Of a stretch of 64,000 bases of DNA, positions 41,402 through 48,965 are shown one piece after another. Under the pieces are notes generated by a model that was given only the letters and a program-made list of their open reading frames with translations, had not been told where the DNA came from and did not search any database. The DNA comes from Caldisericota bacterium (GTDB lineage: Bacteria > Caldisericota > JANLFM01). How positions within the stretch are numbered: the stretch's first letter is position 1; each line of letters begins with the position of its first letter. The DNA is taken from NCBI GenBank assembly GCA_024655965.1, contig JANLFL010000001.1:340120-404119 (forward strand), given 5' to 3'. Position numbers and translations under genes: made by a program.

Positions 41402-42541
41402 TCATGGGGTACTTCCCATCTGAAGAAGGATCTCAAAAAGGGAGGAGAGCGAAACCGCTACTTCCCCCCTCAAAGCCTCCTCCTCGGGAGCGAAATCCGG
41501 ATACAAAAGACCGTGCTGTGCCCCCACCAGGCTGTATCCGGCGTACCAGGGGGCGTCCTTTAACATGGCTTGAGCCGCCTGAGCTTCCCGCTCAAGCCCC
41601 GCTGCCCGCACTAAGGCAGCGATAACCTCTTTTCCTTTGACATATTCATCGGGACGGAAGGTTCCGTCCGGGAAGCCAACCATTAAGCCTTGAGAGGAAA
41701 CGAACTCCACCGCCTGAGATGCCCAGTGATCTTTGGGGAGGTCGAGGAAAGCCCCCGGCGTGGCCGGGGAAGTGGGGGGAGTGAAGTTCGCCAGGTTCAA
41801 AGTCCTTGAAAGGAAAACGGCGAACTCCGCCCGGGTAACACGGTTCAGGGGGCGAAGGGACCCGTCAGGGTATCCCTGCATGATCCCCAACTGGGAGAGA
41901 TTGGTCATCGCCTCCGCGTACTGGGAGGGGATCTCCTGGGAGAAAGCGATCACCAGGGGAGAGAAGGGGCTCTGGTTTCCAGCGGAATCCTGGGCGTAGA
42001 AGAGGATGTCGTGCCATCCCGGAGGGAGGTTTAAATTCCCGGTGGAAAATCTCCCACCCTGGTCAACCGGGACTTCTTTTACGGGGATGCTGTCCACCAG
42101 AACGAAGACCGTCGATCCCGGTTCCCCGGAACCAAAGATGTACTGGGTGGGTTCGAGGATCAAGGATGTGGAATCGGGAACCGGAGCCTGGGGAGGGGCC
42201 TGGTCCAGGGTGATGTAGAGGGCGGGGGAAAATTCGGAGAAAGTGCCGTCGGGAAAGGCTGTCCGGGCGCGGAAGACGTTGATCCCCGTCTCCGTCTCCT
42301 CGAGATAGGTGATCAGGGAGAACTTGCCCTCCTGGTCGGTGTAAGCCAGACCCAGGGAGCGGTCGTTGCGGAAGACCTCCACGAAAGACGAGGGCGGAGC
42401 CTTCCCTTCAATGGTGACGATCAATTGGTTGGTTATTGGGGAAGAAGTGAAAATGGCGGGAATCGCTTCCTCCTGCCCGAAGGCCGGGAAACTTCCCGCA
42501 AAAAGTAGGACTAAGATTGTGGCCACAATCTTGAATTTCAT
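41402..42541 (-). CDS. Secreted protein with Ig-like/bacterial adhesion repeats and C-terminal SLH domains
   Basis: I choose the ATG at 42541, giving a 379-residue protein with a clean signal peptide (MKFKIVATILVLLFAGSFPAFG). An in-frame TTG at 42574 falls inside a sigma-54 promoter and is rejected. Two Ig-like domains lie at ~25-110 and ~115-205 (EPGSTVFVLVDSIPVKEVPVDQGGRFSTG), typical of bacterial Ig/adhesin repeats. Three SLH repeats follow (GYPDGSLRPLNRVTRAEFAVFLSRTL, GFPDGTFRPDEYVKGKEVIAALV and a degenerate third). The product is surface-anchored. Its stop is 117 nt before the S-layer start. Confidence 0.85.
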   Translation of the reverse strand: MKFKIVATILVLLFAGSFPAFGQEEAIPAIFTSSPITNQLIVTIEGKAPPSSFVEVFRNDRSLGLAYTDQEGKFSLITYLEETETGINVFRARTAFPDGTFSEFSPALYITLDQAPPQAPVPDSTSLILEPTQYIFGSGEPGSTVFVLVDSIPVKEVPVDQGGRFSTGNLNLPPGWHDILFYAQDSAGNQSPFSPLVIAFSQEIPSQYAEAMTNLSQLGIMQGYPDGSLRPLNRVTRAEFAVFLSRTLNLANFTPPTSPATPGAFLDLPKDHWASQAVEFVSSQGLMVGFPDGTFRPDEYVKGKEVIAALVRAAGLEREAQAAQAMLKDAPWYAGYSLVGAQHGLLYPDFAPEEEALRGEVAVSLSSLFEILLQMGSTP

Positions 42542-42557
42542 CCCAATTACTTTAAGT

Positions 42558-42573
42558 AGCAATATCCGTGCCA
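42558..42573 (-). promoter_or_regulatory. Sigma-54 (-24/-12) promoter
   Basis: Minus strand TGGCACG-GATA-TTGCT matches the sigma-54 consensus TGGCACG-N4-TTGCW at every specified base. GG is at 42572-42571 and GC at 42560-42559, placing +1 near 42547, about 6 nt before the ATG at 42541. It would drive the SLH gene and possibly the S-layer gene. A sigma-54 activator is encoded at 55616-56980. Confidence 0.75.
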
Positions 42574-42787
42574 AAATTTTGGGAATCCGGTTCTGGTTCC
42601 CTTTATAGGAAACAGAATAGGCATCAAATGCGGACTTTTAAGAAGGAGTGGTGAAATGATTTTTTTTGAAAGTTGGGGAAATTTTATTTTTTCCAGGTCG
42701 ATTTTCCCGGGGGAAGGGTTTTTGGGTAGATTTTTGGGGTTCCAAGGGGTCCTTTTCCGTCAAACTTTTATACTCCTGCTCAAAAAT

Positions 42788-42816
42788 TTGACAATCCCTC
42801 AGGCCCTCCATATGTT
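42788..42816 (+). promoter_or_regulatory. folB promoter, apparently leaderless
   Basis: TTGACA (42788-42793), a 17-bp spacer and TATGTT (42811-42816). The -10 ends 6 nt before the GTG start at 42823, so the transcript would start at the initiation codon. No Shine-Dalgarno is present. Confidence 0.6.
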
Positions 42817-42822
42817 TTTTCT

Positions 42823-43188
42823 GTGAACGGAAAGACTGGGGACGGAAAGATTGTCATCCTGGGACTGGAATTAGAGGTAAAGCTGGGGGCCTTCCCGGAA
42901 GAAAGGAAGGAAAAACAACCGGTCAGGGTGGACCTGGAGATGGAGTTTCCCTTTCCGGAGAAGGACCTGCTCGAGGAGACGGTGGATTATTCCAAGGTGG
43001 TGGAATCCCTTAAGGAGATCTCTAAGGGGGAATTTTTTCTCCTTGAGACCCTGGCGAAGGAGGTAGCCTCCAGGATTTTGGACTCCTTTTCCCCCTTGAA
43101 GTCCGTAAAAGTTAGGGTGCACAAGCCTTTGGCGCCCCTTTCCCTGAGGTTCCATGACTTGTACGCAGAGGTCGCCCTCTCCCGCTAA
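42823..43188 (+). CDS. folB: Dihydroneopterin aldolase family protein
   Basis: FolB cleaves 7,8-dihydroneopterin to 6-hydroxymethyl-dihydropterin in folate synthesis. The protein has 121 residues. Family marks are GLELEVKLGAFPEERKEKQPVRVDLEMEF near the start, VDYSKVVESLKEI, the catalytic-region FFLLETLAKEVASRIL, and VRVHKPLAP near the end. The start is GTG without a Shine-Dalgarno; a good promoter whose -10 ends 6 nt upstream suggests a leaderless mRNA. The stop overlaps that of the convergent prmC, and a REP-like palindrome follows. No other folate gene is nearby. Confidence 0.85.
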   Translation: MNGKTGDGKIVILGLELEVKLGAFPEERKEKQPVRVDLEMEFPFPEKDLLEETVDYSKVVESLKEISKGEFFLLETLAKEVASRILDSFSPLKSVKVRVHKPLAPLSLRFHDLYAEVALSR

Positions 43189-44042
43189 AAATGGGGACTG
43201 TCCCCATTTTTTATTTCGATTTTCACGAGGCGGGGAAGTCCATGTAAATCAGGAATAAGGGAAATGCGAGTCCTGGGAAAGGCTTGCCCAGCCTTTTCTA
43301 AGATTTTTTCTTCCCCCGCTCCAATTTCGGCGATTAAAAAGCCCGGGGTTTTGAGCCACCATGGAGCCTCCCCCAGCATCCGGAGAACGGTTTCCATCCC
43401 TTCTTTCCCCCCAACCAGACTTCCTTTGGGTTCAAAAGAGAGCTCCGGGTTCTCCCTCACCCATCCTTCCCCCACATAAGGGAGGTTTGCCAGAATTCCA
43501 TCCACCGGCTCCGAAAGAGGGGAAAACAAATCCCCTTGAATTAAAGACACCCTTCCCTCCACCCCAAAGCGGCGGGCATTTTTCCTCGCCACCTCAAGAG
43601 CATCGGGGGAAATATCCGAAGCCAGAATCCGGGCCCGTGGAAGCTCCAGGGCCAGGGTAATCCCGATCACCCCCGAGCCGGTTCCCAAGTCCAAAAAGGA
43701 AAGCCCTTCCCCCTCATTATCCTTCCCCCAAATTCCCTCCACGGAGTTCAGGGCTTCCTCGATTAAAAGTTCCGTCTCCGGACGGGGAATGAGGACCCTC
43801 CTGTCAATGTAAAAAGTGCGCCCGAAAAATTCCTTCCGGTGAGAAAGGTAAGCCAGGGGCACCCCCTTTTTCCGGAGCTCGATCCAGCGGAAAAGTTCCC
43901 CCGGGCTTCCTTCAAGCTCCTCGTCAGGACGCCGATACAGACGGGAGAGGTCGCTTCTTAAAAATTCCGAAAGAAGGTAGGTCGCCTCCCTGGGGTCTTT
44001 TAGTTCCTCAATAGCGAATTTCAGAGCCTCTTTTAATTTCAC
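43185..44042 (-). CDS. prmC: Peptide chain release factor N5-glutamine methyltransferase
   Basis: PrmC methylates the GGQ glutamine of release factors using S-adenosylmethionine. The protein has 285 residues. The N-terminal helical domain precedes the SAM motif DLGTGSGVIGITLAL, DISPDALEVARKNARR, and the catalytic motif NLPY (ANLPYVGEG), an accepted variant of NPPY. It starts with GTG at 44042, 6 nt after a TAAAAT -10, so it is probably leaderless. The native C-terminus should be near LPRLVKIEI; the last eight residues come from the REP-like palindrome. Confidence 0.9.
   Translation of the reverse strand: MKLKEALKFAIEELKDPREATYLLSEFLRSDLSRLYRRPDEELEGSPGELFRWIELRKKGVPLAYLSHRKEFFGRTFYIDRRVLIPRPETELLIEEALNSVEGIWGKDNEGEGLSFLDLGTGSGVIGITLALELPRARILASDISPDALEVARKNARRFGVEGRVSLIQGDLFSPLSEPVDGILANLPYVGEGWVRENPELSFEPKGSLVGGKEGMETVLRMLGEAPWWLKTPGFLIAEIGAGEEKILEKAGQAFPRTRISLIPDLHGLPRLVKIEIKNGDSPHF
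43187..43211. repeat. REP-like palindrome, copy 3, between convergent folB and prmC
   Basis: A perfect inverted repeat with 12-bp arms, core TGGGGACTGTCCCCA with A/T flanks. It is the same family as the two copies flanking the RAYT gene, in opposite orientation by the central base. It encodes the PrmC tail NGDSPHF and could terminate both transcripts. Confidence 0.9.
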
Positions 44043-44884
44043 TGGATAATTTTAACTCTCAGGAATTCCCAAAAGAATTCTCTTATTATTTTTAAGAAAT
44101 AATGGAGCTGGCCTAACTATTTCTCCGTGAGGTTTCCCCCGGAATTAAGGTTCTCTTCCCTCCATTTTTGCGTTTTGGGCTTAATGTCCTCTCATTCAAT
44201 AAGGGTTTCCCCCAAAGCCCTATTTCCGGGAATTTCGTCCAAAGGTTTTCCGCTCAACCCGAAAGGAAAAAGGGGGTAATTTTTGGGGCTGGCTTCCACG
44301 AAAAAGAGGCCATTGTGGGCAAAAAGAAAAAGAAGGCTTCCCCCTTCTCCAAACGGGTATCGGAGGCTCTGAGCTCGCCCCCTTTGAAACTCAACCTGAC
44401 CCCTCAAATAAATCGGGGAAAGAACAACCCCCCGCCCGTTCCTTGGAGCAAAATTCTAATCGCCTCTCAGGAGGGACCAAAAACTTGCCAAATGAAAGAA
44501 AGAAAAAGATCCGCCCACTATCTTCTCCCAACCCCCTTCACAGTTTTAGAAAATCCCAAAGGGCTTCCGGATTTTTTCAAACTCCCTCTTCAGTTTCCCA
44601 AAATAATGGCCAAACCTTTCTGGATCTTAAACCAAAACCATTGAGAGGTCTTTGAAGATTTTTAAAATCCGCAAGACCCCAAGCCCGTCAATTTAAGGAA
44701 ATTTAAAAAACACCAAAACCCCCTGAGGGAAATTTAACCCAACCCCAGGCGGGAAATTAACTTTGATCCGAAACACCGAGTCTAAAACATATGGAATCCA
44801 CCCCCAACTCCAAAAATCAAATGCTAAACTAAGAAAGGATTGCCCATTAAGGTAAAATGACCAAGGAGGACGAGGCTCAATAGA
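44043..44884. other. Intergenic region of ~840 bp with no recognisable gene
   Basis: Rich in short runs of A, G, C and T. A 158-codon plus-strand open frame (44168-44644) has no family motif, no Shine-Dalgarno and a Lys/Pro-rich composition; I do not call it. Only the prmC promoter at its left end is supported. Confidence 0.5.
44049..44054 (-). promoter_or_regulatory. -10 element of prmC, apparently leaderless
   Basis: Minus-strand TAAAAT ends 6 nt before the GTG start of prmC; no Shine-Dalgarno is present. The spacing is the same as at folB, iscR, pfkA and dxr. Confidence 0.5.
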
Positions 44885-46120
44885 ATGGAAATCCTTCAAA
44901 GCGTGGTTACGTGGATCCTGGTTAACTTCAAATGGGGGATTTTTTTCATGTGTTCATACCTTCTGTTCGTGGCCCTGGGAAACATCCTACCCAGGCCGAA
45001 GGCAAAACCATACCCCCCTAAAACCAGGTTCGCCATCGTCATCCCCGCCCACAACGAGGAGCGAGTGATCGGGGACCTGATCAGGAACCTAAAGGCCATG
45101 GACTACCCCCAGGAAATGGTGGACATATACGTAGTCTGCGACCGCTGCACCGACCGAACCCCCCAGATCGTCAAGGAGGAAGGTGCGGTTGCCCTGATAA
45201 AAACGGGAGGGGAACAGAGAGGGAAGGGTGCCGCTTTGGACTGGGGAATCCAGCAGGTCCTCGCCTTAAAAGGGAAGGGCTATTACCACGCTTATTGCTT
45301 CTTCGATGCGGACAATCAGGTGCGCACGAACTTTCTCCAGGTGATGAACGACCACCTCAATTCCGGCCATCACGTCCTCCAGGCTTTCCTGGATTTGAAG
45401 AACCCCAGGTCCAACTGGATCACCCGGACGATCTTCGTCGAGCAGAGGTCCACCAATTTCCTCTGGCACGGGGGAAAGACCCGCTGGGGGTTGGGGAACT
45501 ACCTGATCGGCACGGGGATGTGCGTCAAGGGAAACCTGATCGAGGAGGAAGGATGGAAGGTCAAGTCCCTCACCGAAGACCTGGAGTTTTCCTTGAAGGT
45601 GGCGATGAAGGGGGAAAGGATCTACTGGGTGGAGGACACCCGGGTGTTCGACGAAGCCCCCATGGATTTAAAGACCATCTGGTTTCAGAGACAGCGCTGG
45701 GCAATCGGTGCCTGGCGTTGCTTCTTCCGCTATTTTTTTCCCTGCCTTTTTCAGGCATTCAGGAGGGGAAGCCTCCGCCTGCTGGACATGGCACTTTATT
45801 TAACGATTCAAGCATACGGGGTCTTCACCATCATTTTCGGCATCGCCAACTTCCTGAACCTCGTTTTCCGCCTGGTCTATCTTCCCGCGGATCCCGTCAC
45901 TGCCTTCCTGGGTACCTTTTTCGTCCTAACTTATGTCCCCTCGGGAATCATTTTTTCCCGCATTCCTTTAAGGGAGAACATCCCTTACATTTTGGTTTAC
46001 ATGGGTCTTCTGACCTCCCTCGGAGCAATTGAGGCTTTCTTCGGCTTGTTCCGCGTGGGAACGAGGGTCTGGTTCCACACCCCACACAGGGCTAAACTCG
46101 ATGAAAAAATTAAACTTTGA
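44885..46120 (+). CDS. Membrane glycosyltransferase, GT2 family
   Basis: A 411-residue integral membrane glycosyltransferase. An N-terminal helix (~12-34) precedes the GT-A domain: FAIVIPAHNEERVIGDLI, the DxD-like FFDADNQV, and the QxxRW-type motif QRQRWAIGAWRCFF. Three or four C-terminal helices follow (~290-395). The layout is like processive GT2 enzymes making cell-wall or exopolysaccharide. The downstream gene starts 20 nt inside this one and encodes a cell-wall-bound glycosidase, so the pair probably acts on the same envelope polymer. GGAGG lies 15 nt before the ATG, rather far. Confidence 0.87.
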   Translation: MEILQSVVTWILVNFKWGIFFMCSYLLFVALGNILPRPKAKPYPPKTRFAIVIPAHNEERVIGDLIRNLKAMDYPQEMVDIYVVCDRCTDRTPQIVKEEGAVALIKTGGEQRGKGAALDWGIQQVLALKGKGYYHAYCFFDADNQVRTNFLQVMNDHLNSGHHVLQAFLDLKNPRSNWITRTIFVEQRSTNFLWHGGKTRWGLGNYLIGTGMCVKGNLIEEEGWKVKSLTEDLEFSLKVAMKGERIYWVEDTRVFDEAPMDLKTIWFQRQRWAIGAWRCFFRYFFPCLFQAFRRGSLRLLDMALYLTIQAYGVFTIIFGIANFLNLVFRLVYLPADPVTAFLGTFFVLTYVPSGIIFSRIPLRENIPYILVYMGLLTSLGAIEAFFGLFRVGTRVWFHTPHRAKLDEKIKL

Positions 46121-48215
46121 AGTCTTCCTCGTCCTTCTTTTAATCCTTTTCCTCCTTTCATCCCCCACCCTTGGAGCGGGAATGGCCTCGATCAGGGAGG
46201 ATGGGGCTCGCCTCCGGGAAATTCCCTCCCAGGACGGGGCGGTGGTTTCCACTCTTCCCATTAATTCCCCCGTGGAACTTTTAAAAGAGGGGGAGGACGA
46301 AAGTGGGAGGGTCTGGTTTCTGGTGGAGACCCAATCTGGGGAAAGGGGCTGGATCGCCTCCTGGCTCCTCTCCTTTGGAGATTTGAAATGGGTGGTGGTA
46401 AGCGAGGAGTTGGTGAACGTCCGCGAGGGGCCGGGAATTGAAAACCCCCTTGTTTCCCAGGTTTCCAGGGACACTGTTTTATACCTTGAGGGGGAAGGGC
46501 AGGATTCTGAGGGCCAGACCTGGTACAAGGTATCAAGCGGGGAAGGAATTGAAGGCTGGATCGCCTCCTGGCTGACCCGTCCCGGAAGGGTCTCAGAGCC
46601 TCCTCCTGTCCCCGTGGAAATCGAAACCGAGAAAGGGGTGGTCGTCCTCTACGACATCTATTACCACTGGGGGAAAGAGGAGATCGTCTCCCAGGTCAAA
46701 TCGGGCCTGGTCACAGGTTACCCGGACGGGACTTTCCGTCCCGACCAGAAGATCACCCGGGCTGAGTTCTACTCCTTGATCATCCGCTTAAAAAGCCTCC
46801 CCCTCGAACCAGATTCCCCCCAGGCTTTTCAGGACCTTCCACCCACTCACTGGGCCTTCCCCTACATTTCCGCGGCTTTAAAAGCCGGATACCTGGGCCT
46901 TCCCCCTTTTCCCCTGAACTTCGAGCCAGACTCACCAATTACCAGAAAAGAAATCGCCCAGGCGGGAGTCAGGGCTTCGGGCTGGGAGAGCGTCGCCTTA
47001 TCTCGAGCCCACGCCCGTCCCTCTTTCGGCGATGCCCTGACCTACCCTTTTGCCCCATACATCCAGGTGGCCGAGGAATGCGGCTTAATCAGGGGCTACC
47101 CCGATGGGACCTTCCGCCCGGATGAGGGAGCCACCAGGGCGGAAGCCCTGACAGTCCTGGAAAGAATGAAGAATCCTCCCTCTCCGGGAACCATATATCT
47201 GGCCCAGCAGAAAATCGCTCTTTCCTCCACCAAAACCGTAACTGTGGATTACGCGGTGGTCGACCTGTCCTACCCGAACATCAAACCCAGGGTGTTCATC
47301 GCCAAGGACCAGGTGGGCAGGCTGGAATCGCTGGAAAGCCTTGCTTCCAGGAACAAGGTCACCGTGGCCGTCCCCGCCGCCTATTTCGACAAGAAATCGT
47401 CAGACCCCTTAAACCCCGACGGACCCTTCAGGTACATCTGGGGAAACCTGGAGAACGATGGGACCTTCATCACCTTGACCAACCAGGGGACGTCGATCGG
47501 CTTCACGGAGGATAACCAGGTCTTCTTCGCCCCTCTGGAAGTGGGAATTACGGGGAGGATCCTCCCGGAAAACCTCGACGGCCGGACTCAGGAGGACTTG
47601 AGTTTCTACGTTTCCGGCTTAAATCAACCCCTTCTTCCCGACTCGGTGAGGATATTTACCCCGATTTTCGGCAATTCGGTAAATGTGGGCGAGGCGAAAG
47701 CCGTGGTATTCCGCCAGTACCGGGTGGTGGAAATCAAGTCCGGGGAGGTGGAAATCCCGAGGGACGGGTTTGTCCTGGCCGCACCTGCTGGGTCCTGGCT
47801 TTACGCCCATTTCCGGGTAGGGGACAGGGTGGAGCTCCAGTACAAGTACACCCACAACGTCACCGGGGAATTGCTTCCCTGGCACACCGTTCGCACCACC
47901 GCTTCCGCGGGTCCCAGGCTTTTAAAGGGAGGAAAAATTGCCCTCAATCAGGCTGAGGAGAAGTTCGACGGCTCGCTTTTGGCGGAAAGCGCCAGGAGGA
48001 CGGCAATAGGCCTTTCAGGATCGAAGACCATCATCCTGGCCAACGTGATGGAACCAGTCAAACTGGACGAACTCGCCTTGATCATGATGAACTTGGGGTG
48101 CATTGAAGCGGTCAATTTAGACGGAGGAGCCTCAACCGGACTTTTCTACCGGGGAAAGGTGATCAACGAACCCCGGGGAAGCCTGACCAATATCCTGGCC
48201 TTCACCGAATTTTAA
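46101..48215 (+). CDS. Secreted SH3/SLH protein with C-terminal phosphodiester glycosidase (NAGPA-type) domain
   Basis: I choose the ATG at 46101, which gives a signal peptide (MKKLNFEVFLVLLLILFLLSS); the longer frame only reads through the glycosyltransferase. The protein has 704 residues. Two bacterial SH3 domains (~27-90, REIPSQDGAVVSTLPINSPVELL; ~97-165, VNVREGPGIENPLVSQV) precede three SLH repeats (~190-375: GYPDGTFRPDQKITRAEFYSLI, a middle degenerate repeat, GYPDGTFRPDEGATRAEALTVL). The C-terminal ~320 residues belong to the DUF2233/NAGPA phosphodiester glycosidase family, ending EAVNLDGGASTGLFYRGK. It probably trims or remodels cell-wall glycopolymer. The SLH triplet is central here, not terminal. 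Confidence 0.88.
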   Translation: MKKLNFEVFLVLLLILFLLSSPTLGAGMASIREDGARLREIPSQDGAVVSTLPINSPVELLKEGEDESGRVWFLVETQSGERGWIASWLLSFGDLKWVVVSEELVNVREGPGIENPLVSQVSRDTVLYLEGEGQDSEGQTWYKVSSGEGIEGWIASWLTRPGRVSEPPPVPVEIETEKGVVVLYDIYYHWGKEEIVSQVKSGLVTGYPDGTFRPDQKITRAEFYSLIIRLKSLPLEPDSPQAFQDLPPTHWAFPYISAALKAGYLGLPPFPLNFEPDSPITRKEIAQAGVRASGWESVALSRAHARPSFGDALTYPFAPYIQVAEECGLIRGYPDGTFRPDEGATRAEALTVLERMKNPPSPGTIYLAQQKIALSSTKTVTVDYAVVDLSYPNIKPRVFIAKDQVGRLESLESLASRNKVTVAVPAAYFDKKSSDPLNPDGPFRYIWGNLENDGTFITLTNQGTSIGFTEDNQVFFAPLEVGITGRILPENLDGRTQEDLSFYVSGLNQPLLPDSVRIFTPIFGNSVNVGEAKAVVFRQYRVVEIKSGEVEIPRDGFVLAAPAGSWLYAHFRVGDRVELQYKYTHNVTGELLPWHTVRTTASAGPRLLKGGKIALNQAEEKFDGSLLAESARRTAIGLSGSKTIILANVMEPVKLDELALIMMNLGCIEAVNLDGGASTGLFYRGKVINEPRGSLTNILAFTEF

Positions 48216-48604
48216 GAGGCTATCTCAAAAATTCCCCCAAGGAATACTGCCAATGCCCCGCCTATAACCAGGTATCCCCCGTAGCCCAGGCTGTTGATGA
48301 AGGACTGAAAGTTCTGCCAGCTCCCGAAAATGTCCTTCAGTTCCGGGCTTCCCAGGGTAAGGTAAATCAGGTAGACCATCCCGCCCCCTAAAGCCAGGTG
48401 AATTAAGCCCATCACCTTGGAAGGGGCGATCATCAAAATCAGGGAGAGGGCGGCGGAGCCGAGAACAAGCCAGAATTTCCATGCTTCGGTGGTGGAGATC
48501 CCGTCCCAGAAGGTGGTGGGAAAACCGTTAAAAAAGGGAAGGAAAAAGCCCACGATCACGGCCACCGACCCCAGAGCGATTAATACCCTTGCCACAAATC
48601 TCAT
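48212..48604 (-). CDS. Four-helix membrane protein of unknown function
   Basis: A 130-residue protein with four predicted helices (~5-24, 44-62, 66-86, 105-127) and short loops. I recognise no family. It has a good Shine-Dalgarno (GAGGAGG) and a TATACT -10 (TGTATACT, ~45 nt upstream) on the minus strand. Its stop overlaps the convergent glycosidase stop by 4 nt. Confidence 0.65.
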   Translation of the reverse strand: MRFVARVLIALGSVAVIVGFFLPFFNGFPTTFWDGISTTEAWKFWLVLGSAALSLILMIAPSKVMGLIHLALGGGMVYLIYLTLGSPELKDIFGSWQNFQSFINSLGYGGYLVIGGALAVFLGGIFEIAS

Positions 48605-48965
48605 GTCAAATCCTCCTCTCGATTTCCCTTAAACAGTAAAAGTATACACTAAAAATTCCGGGGACACCTTTTTGGAAAGTATGGGCAAATTTCAAGTGGG
48701 GTAAGCCTCCGAAAATTTCCCCATTTCCCTTGGGGAATTGCTCTTAGGAACCAGATTTTAATCCCGGGACATTGGATCAAAAATTATAATGGTGGGGATT
48801 GGTTTTTTTAAAAGAGGGCAATTATGGGAAAACTCAGGGGAAGAAGGATAAAAGTTAAATACGCTTGGGAGGCGCGGGAGGGACTTTATAAAACCGGGAA
48901 AGGAGAATGGGAGAAATTATAAAAAATTTCAAAATTGGGGAAATCGAGAGCCAGGAAATCAAAAA
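48605..48965. other. Intergenic region of ~360 bp
   Basis: It contains the promoter region of the four-helix protein on the minus strand and the 3' end of clpC. A plus-strand TATAAT (48785-48790) precedes a 32-codon open frame at 48823 with no clear Shine-Dalgarno; I do not call it a gene. Confidence 0.4.

Noticed and set aside
42542-42574. TTG start 11 codons upstream for the SLH/Ig gene
   Set aside because: The TTG is part of the sigma-54 promoter; the ATG at 42541 gives a proper signal peptide.
44168-44644. 158-codon plus-strand open frame
   Set aside because: No Shine-Dalgarno, composition follows the A/G-run bias of the region, no recognised motif.
46029-46100. 24-residue N-terminal extension of the SH3/SLH glycosidase
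   Set aside because: It is the out-of-frame 3' end of the glycosyltransferase gene and would bury the signal peptide.
48823-48921. 32-codon basic peptide ORF (MGKLRGRRIKVKYAW...)
   Set aside because: A TATAAT lies 33 bp upstream but there is no clear Shine-Dalgarno, and the product is too short and featureless to support.
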